Shown here one piece after another: positions 37,348 to 45,727 of a DNA stretch of 64,000 nucleotides. The position numbers were made by a program, and so were the translations under genes. Position 1 is the first letter of the stretch. Each line of letters starts with the position of its first letter. Under the pieces are notes generated by a model, which saw only the letters and a program-made list of their open reading frames with translations, was not told the DNA's origin and searched no databases. Source of the stretch: Halomonas sp. M4R1S46 (GTDB lineage Bacteria; Pseudomonadota; Gammaproteobacteria; Pseudomonadales; Halomonadaceae); the NCBI RefSeq assembly GCF_025725685.1, contig NZ_CP107008.1, positions 1,550,001-1,614,000 of the forward strand, given 5' to 3'.

Positions 37348-38328
37348 TCAGGCGGGCCTCCAGGCCGCCTCGTTGACCAGGCTGATGGGGCGCTGCCCCT
37401 TCAACGCCAGGCGCAGGTTGTCCACGGCTCTCTGGGCCATGGCGTTGCGCGTCTCGTGGGTCGCCGAGCCGATGTGGGGGAGGGCCACCACGTTGGCCAT
37501 GTGGGGCAGCGGCGACTCGGGGGACAACGGCTCATGCTCGAAGACGTCGAGGCCTGCCGCATGGATCTGGCCGGTCTCCAGGGCGTTGATCAGCGCCGCC
37601 TCCTGGATCACCTTGCCGCGGGCGATGTTGACCAGGATCGCCGAGGGCTTCATCAGTCCGAACTCCCGGGCGCCGATCATGTGCTCTGTCTCGGCGGTCA
37701 GGGGCACCGTGATGCAGACGATATCGGCGTCGGCCAGCAGGGCGTCGAGCTCGCGGCGTTCGGCGCCGAGTTCCGCCTCGAGATCGGGCTTCGGGGAGGC
37801 GTTGGAGTAGAGCACCTTCATGCCGAAGCCCAGGGCACCGCGTCGTGCGATCGCCGCGCCGATGCGACCGAAGCCCACCATGCCGAGCGTCTTGCCGTGG
37901 ACATCGGTGCCGAAGTGCTCCGGGCCGAGGCTCTGCTGCCAGTCGCCGCGACGCACGAACTCCGCCAGCTCCACGGCGCGGCGAGCGGTGGCCATGATCA
38001 GCAGGAAGCCGGTGTCGGCGGTGGTCTCGGTGAGCACGTCCGGCGTGTTGCACAACAGGATCCCGCGTCGCGTCAGCTCCTCGACGGGGTAGTTGTCGTG
38101 GCCCACCGAGATGGTGGCGATGGCCTCCAGTCTCGGTGCCATGTCCAGCAGCTCCGGGGTGATGGTCAGGCTCGAGCCGATCAGGCCATGGGCCTCGGGG
38201 AGGGCGGCCCGGAAGGCCGGATCCTCGGAGGAGGCCAGGCCAGTGAAGTTGCGAACCTCGAACTCCCGGGCGAGCTGGGCCAGTTGGTCATCGCTCAGGC
38301 GCCCATAGGCCAGGATGCATTTCTTCAT
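37348..38328 (-). CDS. D-isomer-specific 2-hydroxyacid dehydrogenase (GhrB-like glyoxylate/hydroxypyruvate reductase)
   Basis: 326 residues. NAD(P)-binding motif GKTLGMVGFGRIGAAIARRG (about 144-163); YSNASPKPD after beta-2 (no Asp, suggesting NADP preference); catalytic Arg in LVNIARGKVIQEAAL, Glu in LDVFEHEPLSPESP, and His in VVALPHIGSATHETRNAMA. This Arg-Glu-His set is complete. Pattern closest to GhrB/2-ketogluconate reductase. Adjacent genes give no clear pathway. Confidence 0.87.
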   Translation of the reverse strand: MKKCILAYGRLSDDQLAQLAREFEVRNFTGLASSEDPAFRAALPEAHGLIGSSLTITPELLDMAPRLEAIATISVGHDNYPVEELTRRGILLCNTPDVLTETTADTGFLLIMATARRAVELAEFVRRGDWQQSLGPEHFGTDVHGKTLGMVGFGRIGAAIARRGALGFGMKVLYSNASPKPDLEAELGAERRELDALLADADIVCITVPLTAETEHMIGAREFGLMKPSAILVNIARGKVIQEAALINALETGQIHAAGLDVFEHEPLSPESPLPHMANVVALPHIGSATHETRNAMAQRAVDNLRLALKGQRPISLVNEAAWRPA

Positions 38329-38365
38329 GTGGCGGGTTCCTCGTGGTGGTGGGTGACGACGGCTC

Positions 38366-38620
38366 TCAAGTCAGCATCAGGCCGGCCCTGTCGAGTCGCT
38401 GCAGGATGTCGTCCAGGGAGCCCTTGTATTCCCAATACATGACCCTGTCATGCGAGGACGAGACCAGGAGGTAGCGCTCGCTGATGGACAGGATGCGATC
38501 GATCGCCACGAGCTTGCGCATGAAGTCGGGGGCATCCACTTGTTCGGTGATTTCGCGATTCTGGTCATCGAATCCGTGGACGATCACGGCGGTTCTCACC
38601 TCGAGGTCAATATATTGCAT
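38366..38620 (-). CDS. Small conserved-looking hypothetical protein
   Basis: 84 residues, MQYIDLEVRTAVIVHGFDD then QVDAPDFMRKLVAIDRILSI and SERYLLVSSSHDRVMYWEYK. Mixed alpha/beta composition, no signal peptide or membrane helix, coding-like codon bias. I do not recognise a family. The upstream base order (GGAGGTC, 9 nt from ATG, minus strand: CAGGAGG-type reading from 38637) gives a fair ribosome site. Confidence 0.6.
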   Translation of the reverse strand: MQYIDLEVRTAVIVHGFDDQNREITEQVDAPDFMRKLVAIDRILSISERYLLVSSSHDRVMYWEYKGSLDDILQRLDRAGLMLT

Positions 38621-38811
38621 GCTGTACTCATCAGGAGGTCAAAGGTGTCGACCGATATGCCGGCCCGGGGCTATACCCTATATACGAAACCACCGATTCG
38701 TCTGGCCGTCGAGTGTCCTCCGCCGACGCGCCGGGCGGGCCGCGTGGACCCGGCTGACGGGTAAGCCATGGGCCCGAGCCTGAGAGGCGCCGACGAGGCG
38801 GGGAGGGCGGT

Positions 38812-39147
38812 ATGCCGACACCGTACCAGATCCTCGAGGGCCTGCAGGCGATCGCCAACCGCTGGACCCTGCTGGCGATCGCCTGGCATGCCTACTTCGC
38901 ACTGCTGCTGGCCCTGTGGCCGGCCCGACGCCATACCGCCGGCCTGCTGATCCTGCCCTTGCCGAGTGTCGGCGTCCTGGCCTGGCGAGAGGCCAATCCC
39001 ATCAATGGCTCGGTCTTCCTGGTCGGGGCAGTTGCCCTGGCCGCGTGCGCCTGGCGGCTGCCGCGGGAGCCGGTGCGCCCTGGGCGCGCGTGGCCGGTCT
39101 GCTGGACGTCGCTCCGGAACACCAGGCGTCGTATACCAGCGCGGTGA
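38812..39147 (+). pseudogene. Truncated small membrane protein
   Basis: 111 codons. The first ~85 look genuine: GGGAGGG before the ATG, then MPTPYQILEGLQAIANRWTL, WHAYFALLLALWPARR, TAGLLILPLPSVGVLAWREA and FLVGAVALAACAWRLP, i.e. at least three membrane helices. After about residue 90 the frame becomes WPVCWTSLRNTRRR and runs into the reverse strand of the MBL-fold remnant, so the natural C-terminus appears to have been cut off near 39,100. Family not recognised. Confidence 0.5.
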
Positions 39148-39440
39148 GCTGCTCCATGCCGGCGTCGAACACGGGAAGATGGCCGGAAAGCACCGTGGTC
39201 GGTGAGAGGCGCTCGAGCGCGTCGAGGGTGCGGCCCAGGGCGTCGCGGTCGACCGTGGCGAGTCAGGGGCATCGAGTGACGACCAGGTCACCAGGCCGTC
39301 TCGCAGGGTGGCGACGTCGAGCGCCTCGACGCTCTCGGCTGGTTGCGGGAGCAGGGCGCCGAAGACGGTGCGCGAGCGAGTGTCGAAGAAGCCAAGCGTC
39401 TCCGGGGCGTCGTAGTAAGGCGGGCGCAGCGGTATCAACT
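39119..39440 (-). pseudogene. Remnant of an MBL-fold hydrolase, frameshifted and with a nonsense codon
   Basis: Minus strand reads PPYYDAPETLGFFDTRSRTV, DVATLRDGLVTWSSLDAP, then after a one-base loss and TGA (where TGG, Trp, is expected) continues in another frame as LATVDRDALGRTLDALERL, SPTTVLSGHLPVFDAGMEQ. The order (strand with D-E-T-xx-F-D, W-x-x-L-D-A-P, S-G-H-L-P) is that of the C-terminal half of a metallo-beta-lactamase-fold protein. The N-terminal HxHxDH half is absent, replaced by an in-frame radical SAM fragment. Confidence 0.6.
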
Positions 39441-39759
39441 CACGGGACTTGCTCATGTCCCAGTTCTGGCAGAACTTGCATGCCAGGTTGCAGCCGGCGG
39501 TACCGAAGGAGAGCACGGCGGTACCGGGCAGGAAGTGGTTGAGCGGCTTCTTCTCGATGGGGGCGAGGCAGAAGCCGCTGGAGCGCCCATAGCTGGTGAG
39601 CACCACCCGGTCGTCCTGGCGAGTGCGCACGAAGCAGAGCCCGCGCTGCCCCTCGTGCAGCTTGCAGGCGCGCGGGCAGAGGTCGCACTGCACCCGGCCG
39701 TCGTCCAGGCGGTGTCAGTAGCGGGTGGGATGTACACCACGGTCGAGGTCGCTTGTCAT
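39441..39759 (-). pseudogene. N-terminal remnant of an AmmeMemoRadiSam-type radical SAM enzyme
   Basis: From the ATG at 39759: MTSDLDRGVHPTRY, TGA, HRLDDGRVQCDLCPRACKLH, EGQRGLCFVRTRQDDRVVL, SYGRSSGFCLAPIEKKPLNH, then GTAGCNLACKFCQNWDMSKS. The CxxxCxxC cluster motif (CNLACKFC) and the leading CDLCPRAC/GLCFVR cysteines mark the family that accompanies MEMO1-like proteins. One nonsense codon (TGA for the expected Trp) interrupts residue 15, and after SKSRE the frame passes straight into the MBL-fold remnant; the barrel is lost. Confidence 0.7.
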
Positions 39760-39778
39760 GTCCGGTTCCTCGATCCCC

Positions 39779-39858
39779 CTATTTAACGAATCATATCGAA
39801 TGAAATTGGCCGAGAGGCCGGGTTTCGTAGCAGATCAGCGTCAAGTCCGACAGTCTCC
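39779..39858 (-). repeat. Half copy of the 162-bp MITE-like fold-back repeat
   Basis: Reverse complement begins GGAGACTGTCGGACTTGACG and follows the left half of the full copy at 41325, including CTACGAAACCCGGCC and ATTCGTTAAAT, about 90% identical, then stops at the element centre. The other half is missing. The full copy at 41325 lies on the opposite side of the DUF2182/DUF1326 pair. Confidence 0.75.
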
Positions 39859-39947
39859 TGGAGACTCCCTTGCCAGGGCGCCGTTCAGTCGCCTCGACCG
39901 TTACCGCTGTGATGCGGTGACAAGCATTGCGCGTGTCATGATCACGG

Positions 39948-40673
39948 TCAGCCCAGCAGCAGCCAGCCACCGTAGGCGATCAGCCCCAGCCCGACGCCCT
40001 GGCTGAGGCGCCGGGGGTGATGGGTCAGCTTCTCCAGCAGGATGAGCAGGGTGAGACCCGCCATCCAGGCCAGGCTCATGACCCCGCCGACGAACATCAG
40101 CGCCATCAGGGCCCAGCAGCAGCCGGTGCAGTAGAGGCCGAGCCGGATCCCGGCCCGAAGGGCCCGGCCAGCGGTGTCGGGCAGGCCTTCGGCGACCAGG
40201 CCCATGGGACTGCGGCAGCCGCGCAGGCAGGCGTCCTTGACGCGCGTCCACTGGAAGAGGCCGGCGCCCAGCAGCAGCGCCCCGGCCCAGGTCGGCGCGC
40301 CCAGCGCCTTGCCTGGCGACAGCAGCGCCAACTCGTGCAGCCCCCACTGCGCCGCCGTGGCGACGGCGGCGAAGCCCGTCCAGGCCAACAGGTAGCCGAC
40401 GGCGAACAGGTAGGGCAGGGGCGCCGACCGGCCGGGCGGGCGTGTGGTCGCCGCGGCAAAGACCAGGATCGCCGGGGTCGCGGTGGGCAGCATCATGGCC
40501 ACCATCATCACCGTCCACATCACGAAGGTCGACCAGGCCATGAAGCCGCCGCCCATGGCCGGCATGCCGGCCATGTCGAACATGTAGGCCCAACTGGCCA
40601 CGGCCGCCAGGATCAGGCTGGCCACCAGGGGCAGGGGCCTGGTGGGCAGTGCCTGCAGCGTTCGACGCCACAT
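39948..40673 (-). CDS. DUF2182 family integral membrane protein
   Basis: 241 residues, about six to seven membrane helices. Signature: GGGFMAWSTFVMWTVMMVAM followed by MLPTATPAILVF, and near the end GLYCTGCCWALMALMFVGGV. Met-rich helices and the paired CxxCC at the membrane edge look suited to binding a soft metal, though this has not been shown. Encoded 17 bp downstream of the DUF1326 gene, so co-transcribed; together they form a module bracketed by two MITE-like repeats. Confidence 0.85.
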   Translation of the reverse strand: MWRRTLQALPTRPLPLVASLILAAVASWAYMFDMAGMPAMGGGFMAWSTFVMWTVMMVAMMLPTATPAILVFAAATTRPPGRSAPLPYLFAVGYLLAWTGFAAVATAAQWGLHELALLSPGKALGAPTWAGALLLGAGLFQWTRVKDACLRGCRSPMGLVAEGLPDTAGRALRAGIRLGLYCTGCCWALMALMFVGGVMSLAWMAGLTLLILLEKLTHHPRRLSQGVGLGLIAYGGWLLLG

Positions 40674-40690
40674 GGTATCGCCTCCTCGGT

Positions 40691-41296
40691 TCAGACCGCC
40701 GAGTATTGGAAGGCGGCATAGGATGCGGTGCGGTCGCTGAAATGCCAGTCCAGCCCATGGCCCCGGTGAGACACGCCTTCGTGACGCGCCAGCACCAGGT
40801 CATTGCCCGGCGAGATCGCCACCGGATGGCCGCTGATGCACACCTCGCCGCCGTCCTGTCCCTCGATGGCGGTCAGGGCGGCGCTGGCCACGTCACCGAT
40901 CGTCAGCGACTGATGGCGGTGTTCGATCCGGAAGTCCATTGGGGCGGACTCGACGCCGAGGAACTCGCCTATGAAGCCGGCCAGCATGGCCGGATGGCCG
41001 CCAGCCTGGCCGCCGAAGATGCGTACCAGGGCCTGGTGTTGTGCCTCGCTGGCGGCCTGGTCCACGTAGACCACGACTCGCCAGTTGCCGTCCGTCATGT
41101 TGCCGGGCGAATGCAGCGCCATGGCCAGGTTGAGGCCGTTCAGGGGTTGGTCGTCGAAATGACCGCGTTCGATGTGCCAGGCCACCAGGGCGTCGCAGCT
41201 GCCCTCCGTGGGGTCGTTGCCGAACAGGCAGGGGCAGGCACCCTTGCAGGTACAGGCCTCGAAGTAGGTCCCTGCCACTCGCCAATCCGCGTTCAT
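40691..41296 (-). CDS. DUF1326 family protein
   Basis: 201 residues with no signal peptide. Cys-rich start: GTYFEACTCKGACPCLFGND (CxCxxxCPC), then SCDALVAWHIERGHFDD, MALHSPGNMTDGNWRVVVYV and VRIFGGQAGGHPAMLAGFIG. The clustered cysteines resemble a metal- or redox-active site. Function unknown. First gene of the two-gene unit with the DUF2182 membrane protein, divergent from the ATPase/winged-helix regulator across a gap filled mostly by a MITE-like repeat. Confidence 0.85.
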   Translation of the reverse strand: MNADWRVAGTYFEACTCKGACPCLFGNDPTEGSCDALVAWHIERGHFDDQPLNGLNLAMALHSPGNMTDGNWRVVVYVDQAASEAQHQALVRIFGGQAGGHPAMLAGFIGEFLGVESAPMDFRIEHRHQSLTIGDVASAALTAIEGQDGGEVCISGHPVAISPGNDLVLARHEGVSHRGHGLDWHFSDRTASYAAFQYSAV

Positions 41297-41324
41297 GATG
41301 AAGTCTCCTTTGTTGGGGGTTTTC

Positions 41325-41486
41325 GGAGCCTGTCGGACTTAACCCTGATCTGCTACGAAACCCGGCCTTTCGGCCAATTTGATTCGATCTGATTCGTTAA
41401 ATAGCGGGCTATTCGCCTCATCAGATCGATAAACTTGTCGCGAAATCCGTGTGTCTCGCGACGATCGGTCAAATCCGACAGACTCC
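41325..41486. repeat. Full copy of a 162-bp MITE-like fold-back element
   Basis: Ends in inverted repeats: GGAGCCTGTCGGACTT on the left and, reverse-complemented, GGAGTCTGTCGGATTT on the right. The two halves also resemble each other in inverted orientation (both reach TCGATCTGAT near the centre), so the element can fold into one long imperfect hairpin. Same length as the copy at 44534. No coding capacity. It occupies the intergenic space between the DUF1326 gene and the divergent regulator, so it may supply or disrupt their promoters. Confidence 0.85.
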
Positions 41487-41643
41487 TCGACTTCACCTAT
41501 AGCGGGGAAGGCGGGCGTTGGCTCGAGGATGGCATGAGGATTCCATGAGAATGCCCCGGGGCGGTGATCTTGGGCCGCCTCGAGGGGATGGCGTAGGCTG
41601 GTGGCAGGGCGTGGACGGTGCCGCCGGCGAGGGGGAGAACAAC

Positions 41644-43596
41644 GTGGTCGATCGGATCGTCGACAACGAGGTCATCGGCCGGGAAGCCGAACTGGCCCGG
41701 CTACGGGCCCTGCTGGCCGGGGACGGGCCCCGCGTCGCTCACCTGCATGGCGTGGCCGGCATCGGCAAGACGGCCTTGCTCAAGCGCTTCGTCCGGGAGG
41801 CGTTGGCGGAGGCCGCCTGCTGGTGGCTGGATTGCCGCGACATCGAGCCGACCCCCGAAGGCTGTACGGGGGCCCTGGCCCAGGCGGCCGACACCGATGC
41901 CGAGGGGCTGCCCGCGCTGCTCGAGACGCTCGCCGGGCGAGCGCCGCTGGGGCTCATCGTCCTCGACAGCGTCGAGGCCTGGCGCCTGCTGGATACCTGG
42001 CTGTGCCACCGGCTGGCCCCCCGGTTGCCCGACAACCTGCGCCTTGTGCTCAGCGGCCGCCACCACCCCTCGGTGAACTGGGCCGCCGGCGAGTTCACCC
42101 AGCCGCCCCTGAACCTGCCGCTCGCCCCCCTGGCCAACGCGGACGCCACCCGGCTGCTGATCCGCCTGGGCCTCGCGCCGGCCCGGGCCGCCGCGGTCTC
42201 GGGCCGACTGCACGGGCATCCCCTGGCTATCCGTCTGGCGGCGACCACCCTGCGGGAACGACCGGACCACCGGCTCACGGATGCTTCCCTGCAGCGGGTC
42301 ATGGACGAGCTGACCGAGCTCTATCTCGCCGACGTGGACGACGGCCAGGGCCGGCGCCTGTTGGAGGGCGCGGCGGTGGTGAGGCGCGTCACGGTGCCCC
42401 TCCTGCACGCCCTGTTTCCTGATATGGCGGCCGAGCCGGCCTACGAGAGCCTGCGTCGACTGGACTTCACCGAGGTCTTGCCCGACGGCCTCGCCCTGCA
42501 CGACGCCGTGAAGGAGCCGCTGGCCCATACCCTGCGCGCCCGGGACCCCGAGCGCTTCCTCGACTATCGCCGCTGGGCCTGGCAGGCCCTGGCCCGGCGC
42601 GCCGCCGTGACGGCGAACTTCGAGCTGTGGCGCTATACCGCCGACATGCTCTACCTCATCGACAACCCCGTGGTGCGCGAGGCCTTCTTCCCCTCCGGGG
42701 CCCAGGCGTTGGTCGTGGAGCCCGCGCGTCCCGAGCACGGGGTGATGCTGGAGCGCATCATCGCGACACATGAAGGCGAGTCGGGGAGCCGGGCGCTGAG
42801 GCGCTGGTGGCGATGCCAGCCCGAGGCCTTCGTCGTCGTCCGGGACGAGGCGGGGGCCTGCCGGGGCTTCTACTGTCGCTTCGACCCGGCCCGGGTGGCC
42901 CCCGAGTGCCTGGCGGAGGATCCGGTCACCGCGAGCTGGCAGACGCATCTCGCCGCGGATCCCCTGCCGGAGGGCCGCCGGGCGCTGTTCATTCGCCGCT
43001 GGCTGGGGGAGGCGGCGGGGGAACGCCCCGGCGACGTCCAGGCCGCGGCCTGGCTGGATCTCAAGCGCACCTACATGGAGATGCGCCCTTCCCTGGCCCG
43101 GGTCTACCTGACTGTCACCGATCTTGCTCCCTATGCCGCCGTGGCCGCGACCCTGGGCTTCCGGCACCTGCCGGCCCATGGCGTCCGTCTGGACGGTCGC
43201 GACCATGCCACGGCGGTGCTCGACTTCGGGGCCGGCTCGGTGGACGGCTGGCTGGCGCGGCTGGCGGCGGCGGAGCTGGGGCTCGCGCGACCCGAGCCGC
43301 TGGATCGGGACGCCCGCGAATTGGTGCTGGCCGATGGACGACGCCAGCCGCTGACGCCGCTGGAGTTCGGGGTGTTCGGCTATCTCGTCGACCGGGAGGG
43401 GGAGGCGGTCTCCCGGGAGCGGCTGCTCCGTGAGGTCTGGCACAGCCACTACACTGGCTGGAGCAACAAGGTCGACGCCGTGGTGGCTGGCTTGAGGCGC
43501 AAGCTGGGCCCTCAGGCCGGCTGCATCGAGACTGTCACCGGCGTGGGCTATCGTTACCGGCCGGACCCGAAACCGGTGTCCTCTCCTCGCGGTTGA
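41644..43596 (+). CDS. ATPase-domain regulator with C-terminal winged-helix (OmpR-type) DNA-binding domain
   Basis: 650 residues from a GTG at 41644 (GAGGGGGAG six bases upstream); longer starts lack a ribosome site. N-terminal AAA/STAND-like ATPase (1-300): VIGREAELARLRALLAGDG, P-loop HLHGVAGIGKTALLKRF, Walker-B-like GLIVLDSVEAW, LRLVLSGRHH. A middle region (about 360-560) contains VEPARPEHGVMLERIIATHE and FVVVRDEAGACRGFYCRFDP, reminiscent of a GNAT acetyltransferase fold. The C-terminus (570-640) is a PhoB-type winged helix: PLTPLEFGVFGYLVDREG, NKVDAVVAGLRRKLG, TVTGVGYRY. Probably an ATP-dependent activator of the divergent DUF1326-DUF2182 unit; the ligand is unknown. Confidence 0.75.
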   Translation: MVDRIVDNEVIGREAELARLRALLAGDGPRVAHLHGVAGIGKTALLKRFVREALAEAACWWLDCRDIEPTPEGCTGALAQAADTDAEGLPALLETLAGRAPLGLIVLDSVEAWRLLDTWLCHRLAPRLPDNLRLVLSGRHHPSVNWAAGEFTQPPLNLPLAPLANADATRLLIRLGLAPARAAAVSGRLHGHPLAIRLAATTLRERPDHRLTDASLQRVMDELTELYLADVDDGQGRRLLEGAAVVRRVTVPLLHALFPDMAAEPAYESLRRLDFTEVLPDGLALHDAVKEPLAHTLRARDPERFLDYRRWAWQALARRAAVTANFELWRYTADMLYLIDNPVVREAFFPSGAQALVVEPARPEHGVMLERIIATHEGESGSRALRRWWRCQPEAFVVVRDEAGACRGFYCRFDPARVAPECLAEDPVTASWQTHLAADPLPEGRRALFIRRWLGEAAGERPGDVQAAAWLDLKRTYMEMRPSLARVYLTVTDLAPYAAVAATLGFRHLPAHGVRLDGRDHATAVLDFGAGSVDGWLARLAAAELGLARPEPLDRDARELVLADGRRQPLTPLEFGVFGYLVDREGEAVSRERLLREVWHSHYTGWSNKVDAVVAGLRRKLGPQAGCIETVTGVGYRYRPDPKPVSSPRG

Positions 43597-43711
43597 CCGT
43601 CATGAGGCCACCGAGGGCGAGCCGCGGCGGCCTTTGTTCTTTGCCCTCGACGGGGCAGTCAAGACGACGGGGACAGGCTGTGCACTGTCGTACGAGTGTT
43701 GGTGAAGCTCA

Positions 43712-43733
43712 GGCGGCACCGTCGGGTGCCGCC
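43712..43733 (+). terminator. Hairpin in the gap after the ATPase regulator
   Basis: 9-bp stem GGCGGCACC / GGTGCCGCC with a 4-nt loop, 115 bases after the regulator's stop. No T-run. The remainder of 43597-43947 holds no gene I can support. Confidence 0.4.
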
Positions 43734-43947
43734 GGCAGGGGTGGGGCGTGCCCCTCAGTGACGCGGGTCCCAGAGACGCCCGCGATGCTCTTCCTCGAAG
43801 CATGCCGGGCAGGGCGGCGAGGGTTTGCCTGGCGAGTGGCGCCATGGTGTCTCTTGTCGGCGACAGAGGCGTCGCCGCTGTGCCACATGGGGCAACCGGC
43901 AACGGTTCGCTAGAATGGCGATCAACCATTCTCTATCTGGAGTCCTT

Positions 43948-44145
43948 ATGAGTTGTCGGACCCTGCTGCTCTCGACCCTGCTGATCGCCGCCACCTTCCT
44001 GGCGGGCTGCAGCTACACGCCGGCGCGGATCAGCTCCGAGCCGTTGATCGAGTTCGGCGATCACCACGATGGCCACGGTCACGACCGGCACCGCCACGGC
44101 GGCGGCTTCTGCCCCCCTGGCCAGGCGAAGAAGGGGCGCTGCTGA
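43948..44145 (+). CDS. Small His-rich lipoprotein, copy 1
   Basis: 65 residues from the ATG at 43948 (GGAG upstream). Lipobox LLIAATFLAGCSY gives acylated Cys near residue 20. After CSYTPARISSEPLIEFG comes a His/Asp-rich stretch (DHHDGHGHDRHRHGG) and the tail FCPPGQAKKGRC. The two Cys of the tail could form a disulfide and the His run could bind metal. Paralogue of the next gene. Confidence 0.8.
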   Translation: MSCRTLLLSTLLIAATFLAGCSYTPARISSEPLIEFGDHHDGHGHDRHRHGGGFCPPGQAKKGRC

Positions 44146-44184
44146 TCCGGCAGACCCGACCGTGAACGGAGGGGGAGGGGTGTC

Positions 44185-44484
44185 ATGAACATGTCCAGAA
44201 TCCTGGGGCCCGCCATGCTGATGGTGGCGGCCCTGAGCCTGGCGGGCTGCAGCTATACCCCGGCGCGCGTCATGAGCGAGCCTCTGATCGAGATCGATGG
44301 CTACGATGGGGGGTATCACCGCCACCATGATCACTACGATGATGATTACTGGGAACACTACGGCCATGACCACGACCGTCACTACGACGATCGGCGCTAT
44401 CGTGACCGGCGCCATTACCGGGATCGGGACCGGCACCGTTCCCGCTTCTGTCCGCCTGGCCTGGCCATGCAGGGGCGTTGCTGA
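44185..44484 (+). CDS. Small His-rich lipoprotein, copy 2
   Basis: 99 residues, starting 39 bp after copy 1. Lipobox ALSLAGCSY; same CSYTPARVMSEPLIEI start and FCPPGLAMQGRC end as copy 1, but the central region is expanded to ~55 residues of His, Asp, Arg and Tyr (YHRHHDHYDDDYWEHYGHD then repeated R-D-R-x-H). A tandem duplication with divergence confined to the His-rich linker. Likely outer-membrane or periplasmic metal-binding or structural role; not tested. No known family recognised. Confidence 0.8.
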   Translation: MNMSRILGPAMLMVAALSLAGCSYTPARVMSEPLIEIDGYDGGYHRHHDHYDDDYWEHYGHDHDRHYDDRRYRDRRHYRDRDRHRSRFCPPGLAMQGRC

Positions 44485-44533
44485 GAGTCGCCCGGCGTGA
44501 CCGGGCCGGTGCGACCCGGCCCCTCCGGCCCTG

Positions 44534-44695
44534 GGAGCCTGTCGGACTTAACGCTGATCGACTGCGAATCCCGGGCTTTCGGCCAACTTCATTCGATCTG
44601 CTTCGTTAAATAGCACGCTATTCGCCTCAACAGATCGATAAATTTGACTCGAAATCCGTGAATCTCGTGACGATCGGTCCAATCCGACAGGCTCC
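44534..44695. repeat. Full copy of the 162-bp MITE-like fold-back element, next to the IS481 insertion
   Basis: Left end GGAGCCTGTCGGACTT, right end (reverse complement) GGAGCCTGTCGGATTG. Clearly homologous to the copy at 41325 over its whole length. Its right tip (GGCTCC) touches the 6-bp target site used by the IS481-family element at 44700. Confidence 0.85.
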
Positions 44696-44699
44696 TAGC

Positions 44700-45727
44700 T
44701 GTGATCTCTCGGTAGGTTGTTCATCCGGAACCTACCCGGACAATTGGAGGTGCGACCCAAACCAACCTCCAGGAGGCCCGGATGAACACCCATAAGAATG
44801 CCCGTCTTACCCTGCATGGTCGAGCCCTGCTGGTCCGCCGAGTCGTTGACGAAGGGCTTCGGCCAGTGGAGGTCGCCAAGGCGCAAGGTGTCAGTGTGAG
44901 GACGGTCTACAAGTGGGTGCGCCGCTACCGGCAAGAGGGTGAGGCCGGGCTGCAGGACCGCTCTTCTCGTCCCCGTCGCTGCCCTCATGCGGTCCCTGCC
45001 GAGGTTCGCGAGCAGGTCCTCGAGCGTCGCCAGCAGCGCCAGACCTACCGCCAGATCGCCGAGCGGTTAGGGATCGGACACAGCACGGTCGCACGGCTCC
45101 TCGAACGCGAGGGGCTGAATCGTCTCTCGGCCTTGGCACCTGCCCGTCCCGTGAATCGTTACGAGCATGACGCGCCGGGAGATCTACTGCACCTGGACAT
45201 CAAGAAACTCGGCCGCTTCGAACGCCCAGGGCATCGTGTCACCGGCGATCGCCAGCAGAACACGCGGGGCGCCGGCTGGGAGTATGTTCACATCGCCATC
45301 GACGATCACTCGCGGGTCGCTTTCGGCACCCGCTATCCCGATGAAACCGGTTGGAGTGCGTGCTATGCCCTATTGGAGGCCGTGCGTTACTACAGGAACC
45401 TGGGCATTCGCTTCTCGCGCGTGCTGACCGACAATGGTGGATGCTACAAATCCAAGCCGTTCCGCCGCCTGTGCCGGCGTCTGGGACTGAAGCGCAAACG
45501 CACTCGACCCTATACGCCCCGCACCAATGGCAAGGCAGAGCGGTTCATTCAGACCGCGCTGCGGGAATGGGCCTACGCCCGGTCATACATCAGCTCGGAG
45601 GAGCGAGGCAGGCATCTGCCTGCCTGGCTTCATCAGTACAACTGGCATCGGCCACATGCCAGTCTGGATTATCGGCCTCCGGTTAGCCGGCTGAGGCTTT
45701 CCGTGAACAACCTGGTGGGTTTACACA
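44700..45727 (+). mobile_element. IS481-family insertion sequence, complete, with 6-bp target duplication
   Basis: About 1028 bp. Imperfect terminal inverted repeats begin TGTG and share AGGTTGTTCA (left 44716-44725; right, reverse-complemented, just inside TGTGTAAACC). Flanked by direct repeats CCTAGC at 44694-44699 and 45728-45733. This matches the NCTAGN target consensus known for IS481, supporting exact ends and a recent transposition. Contains a single intact transposase gene. Confidence 0.88.
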
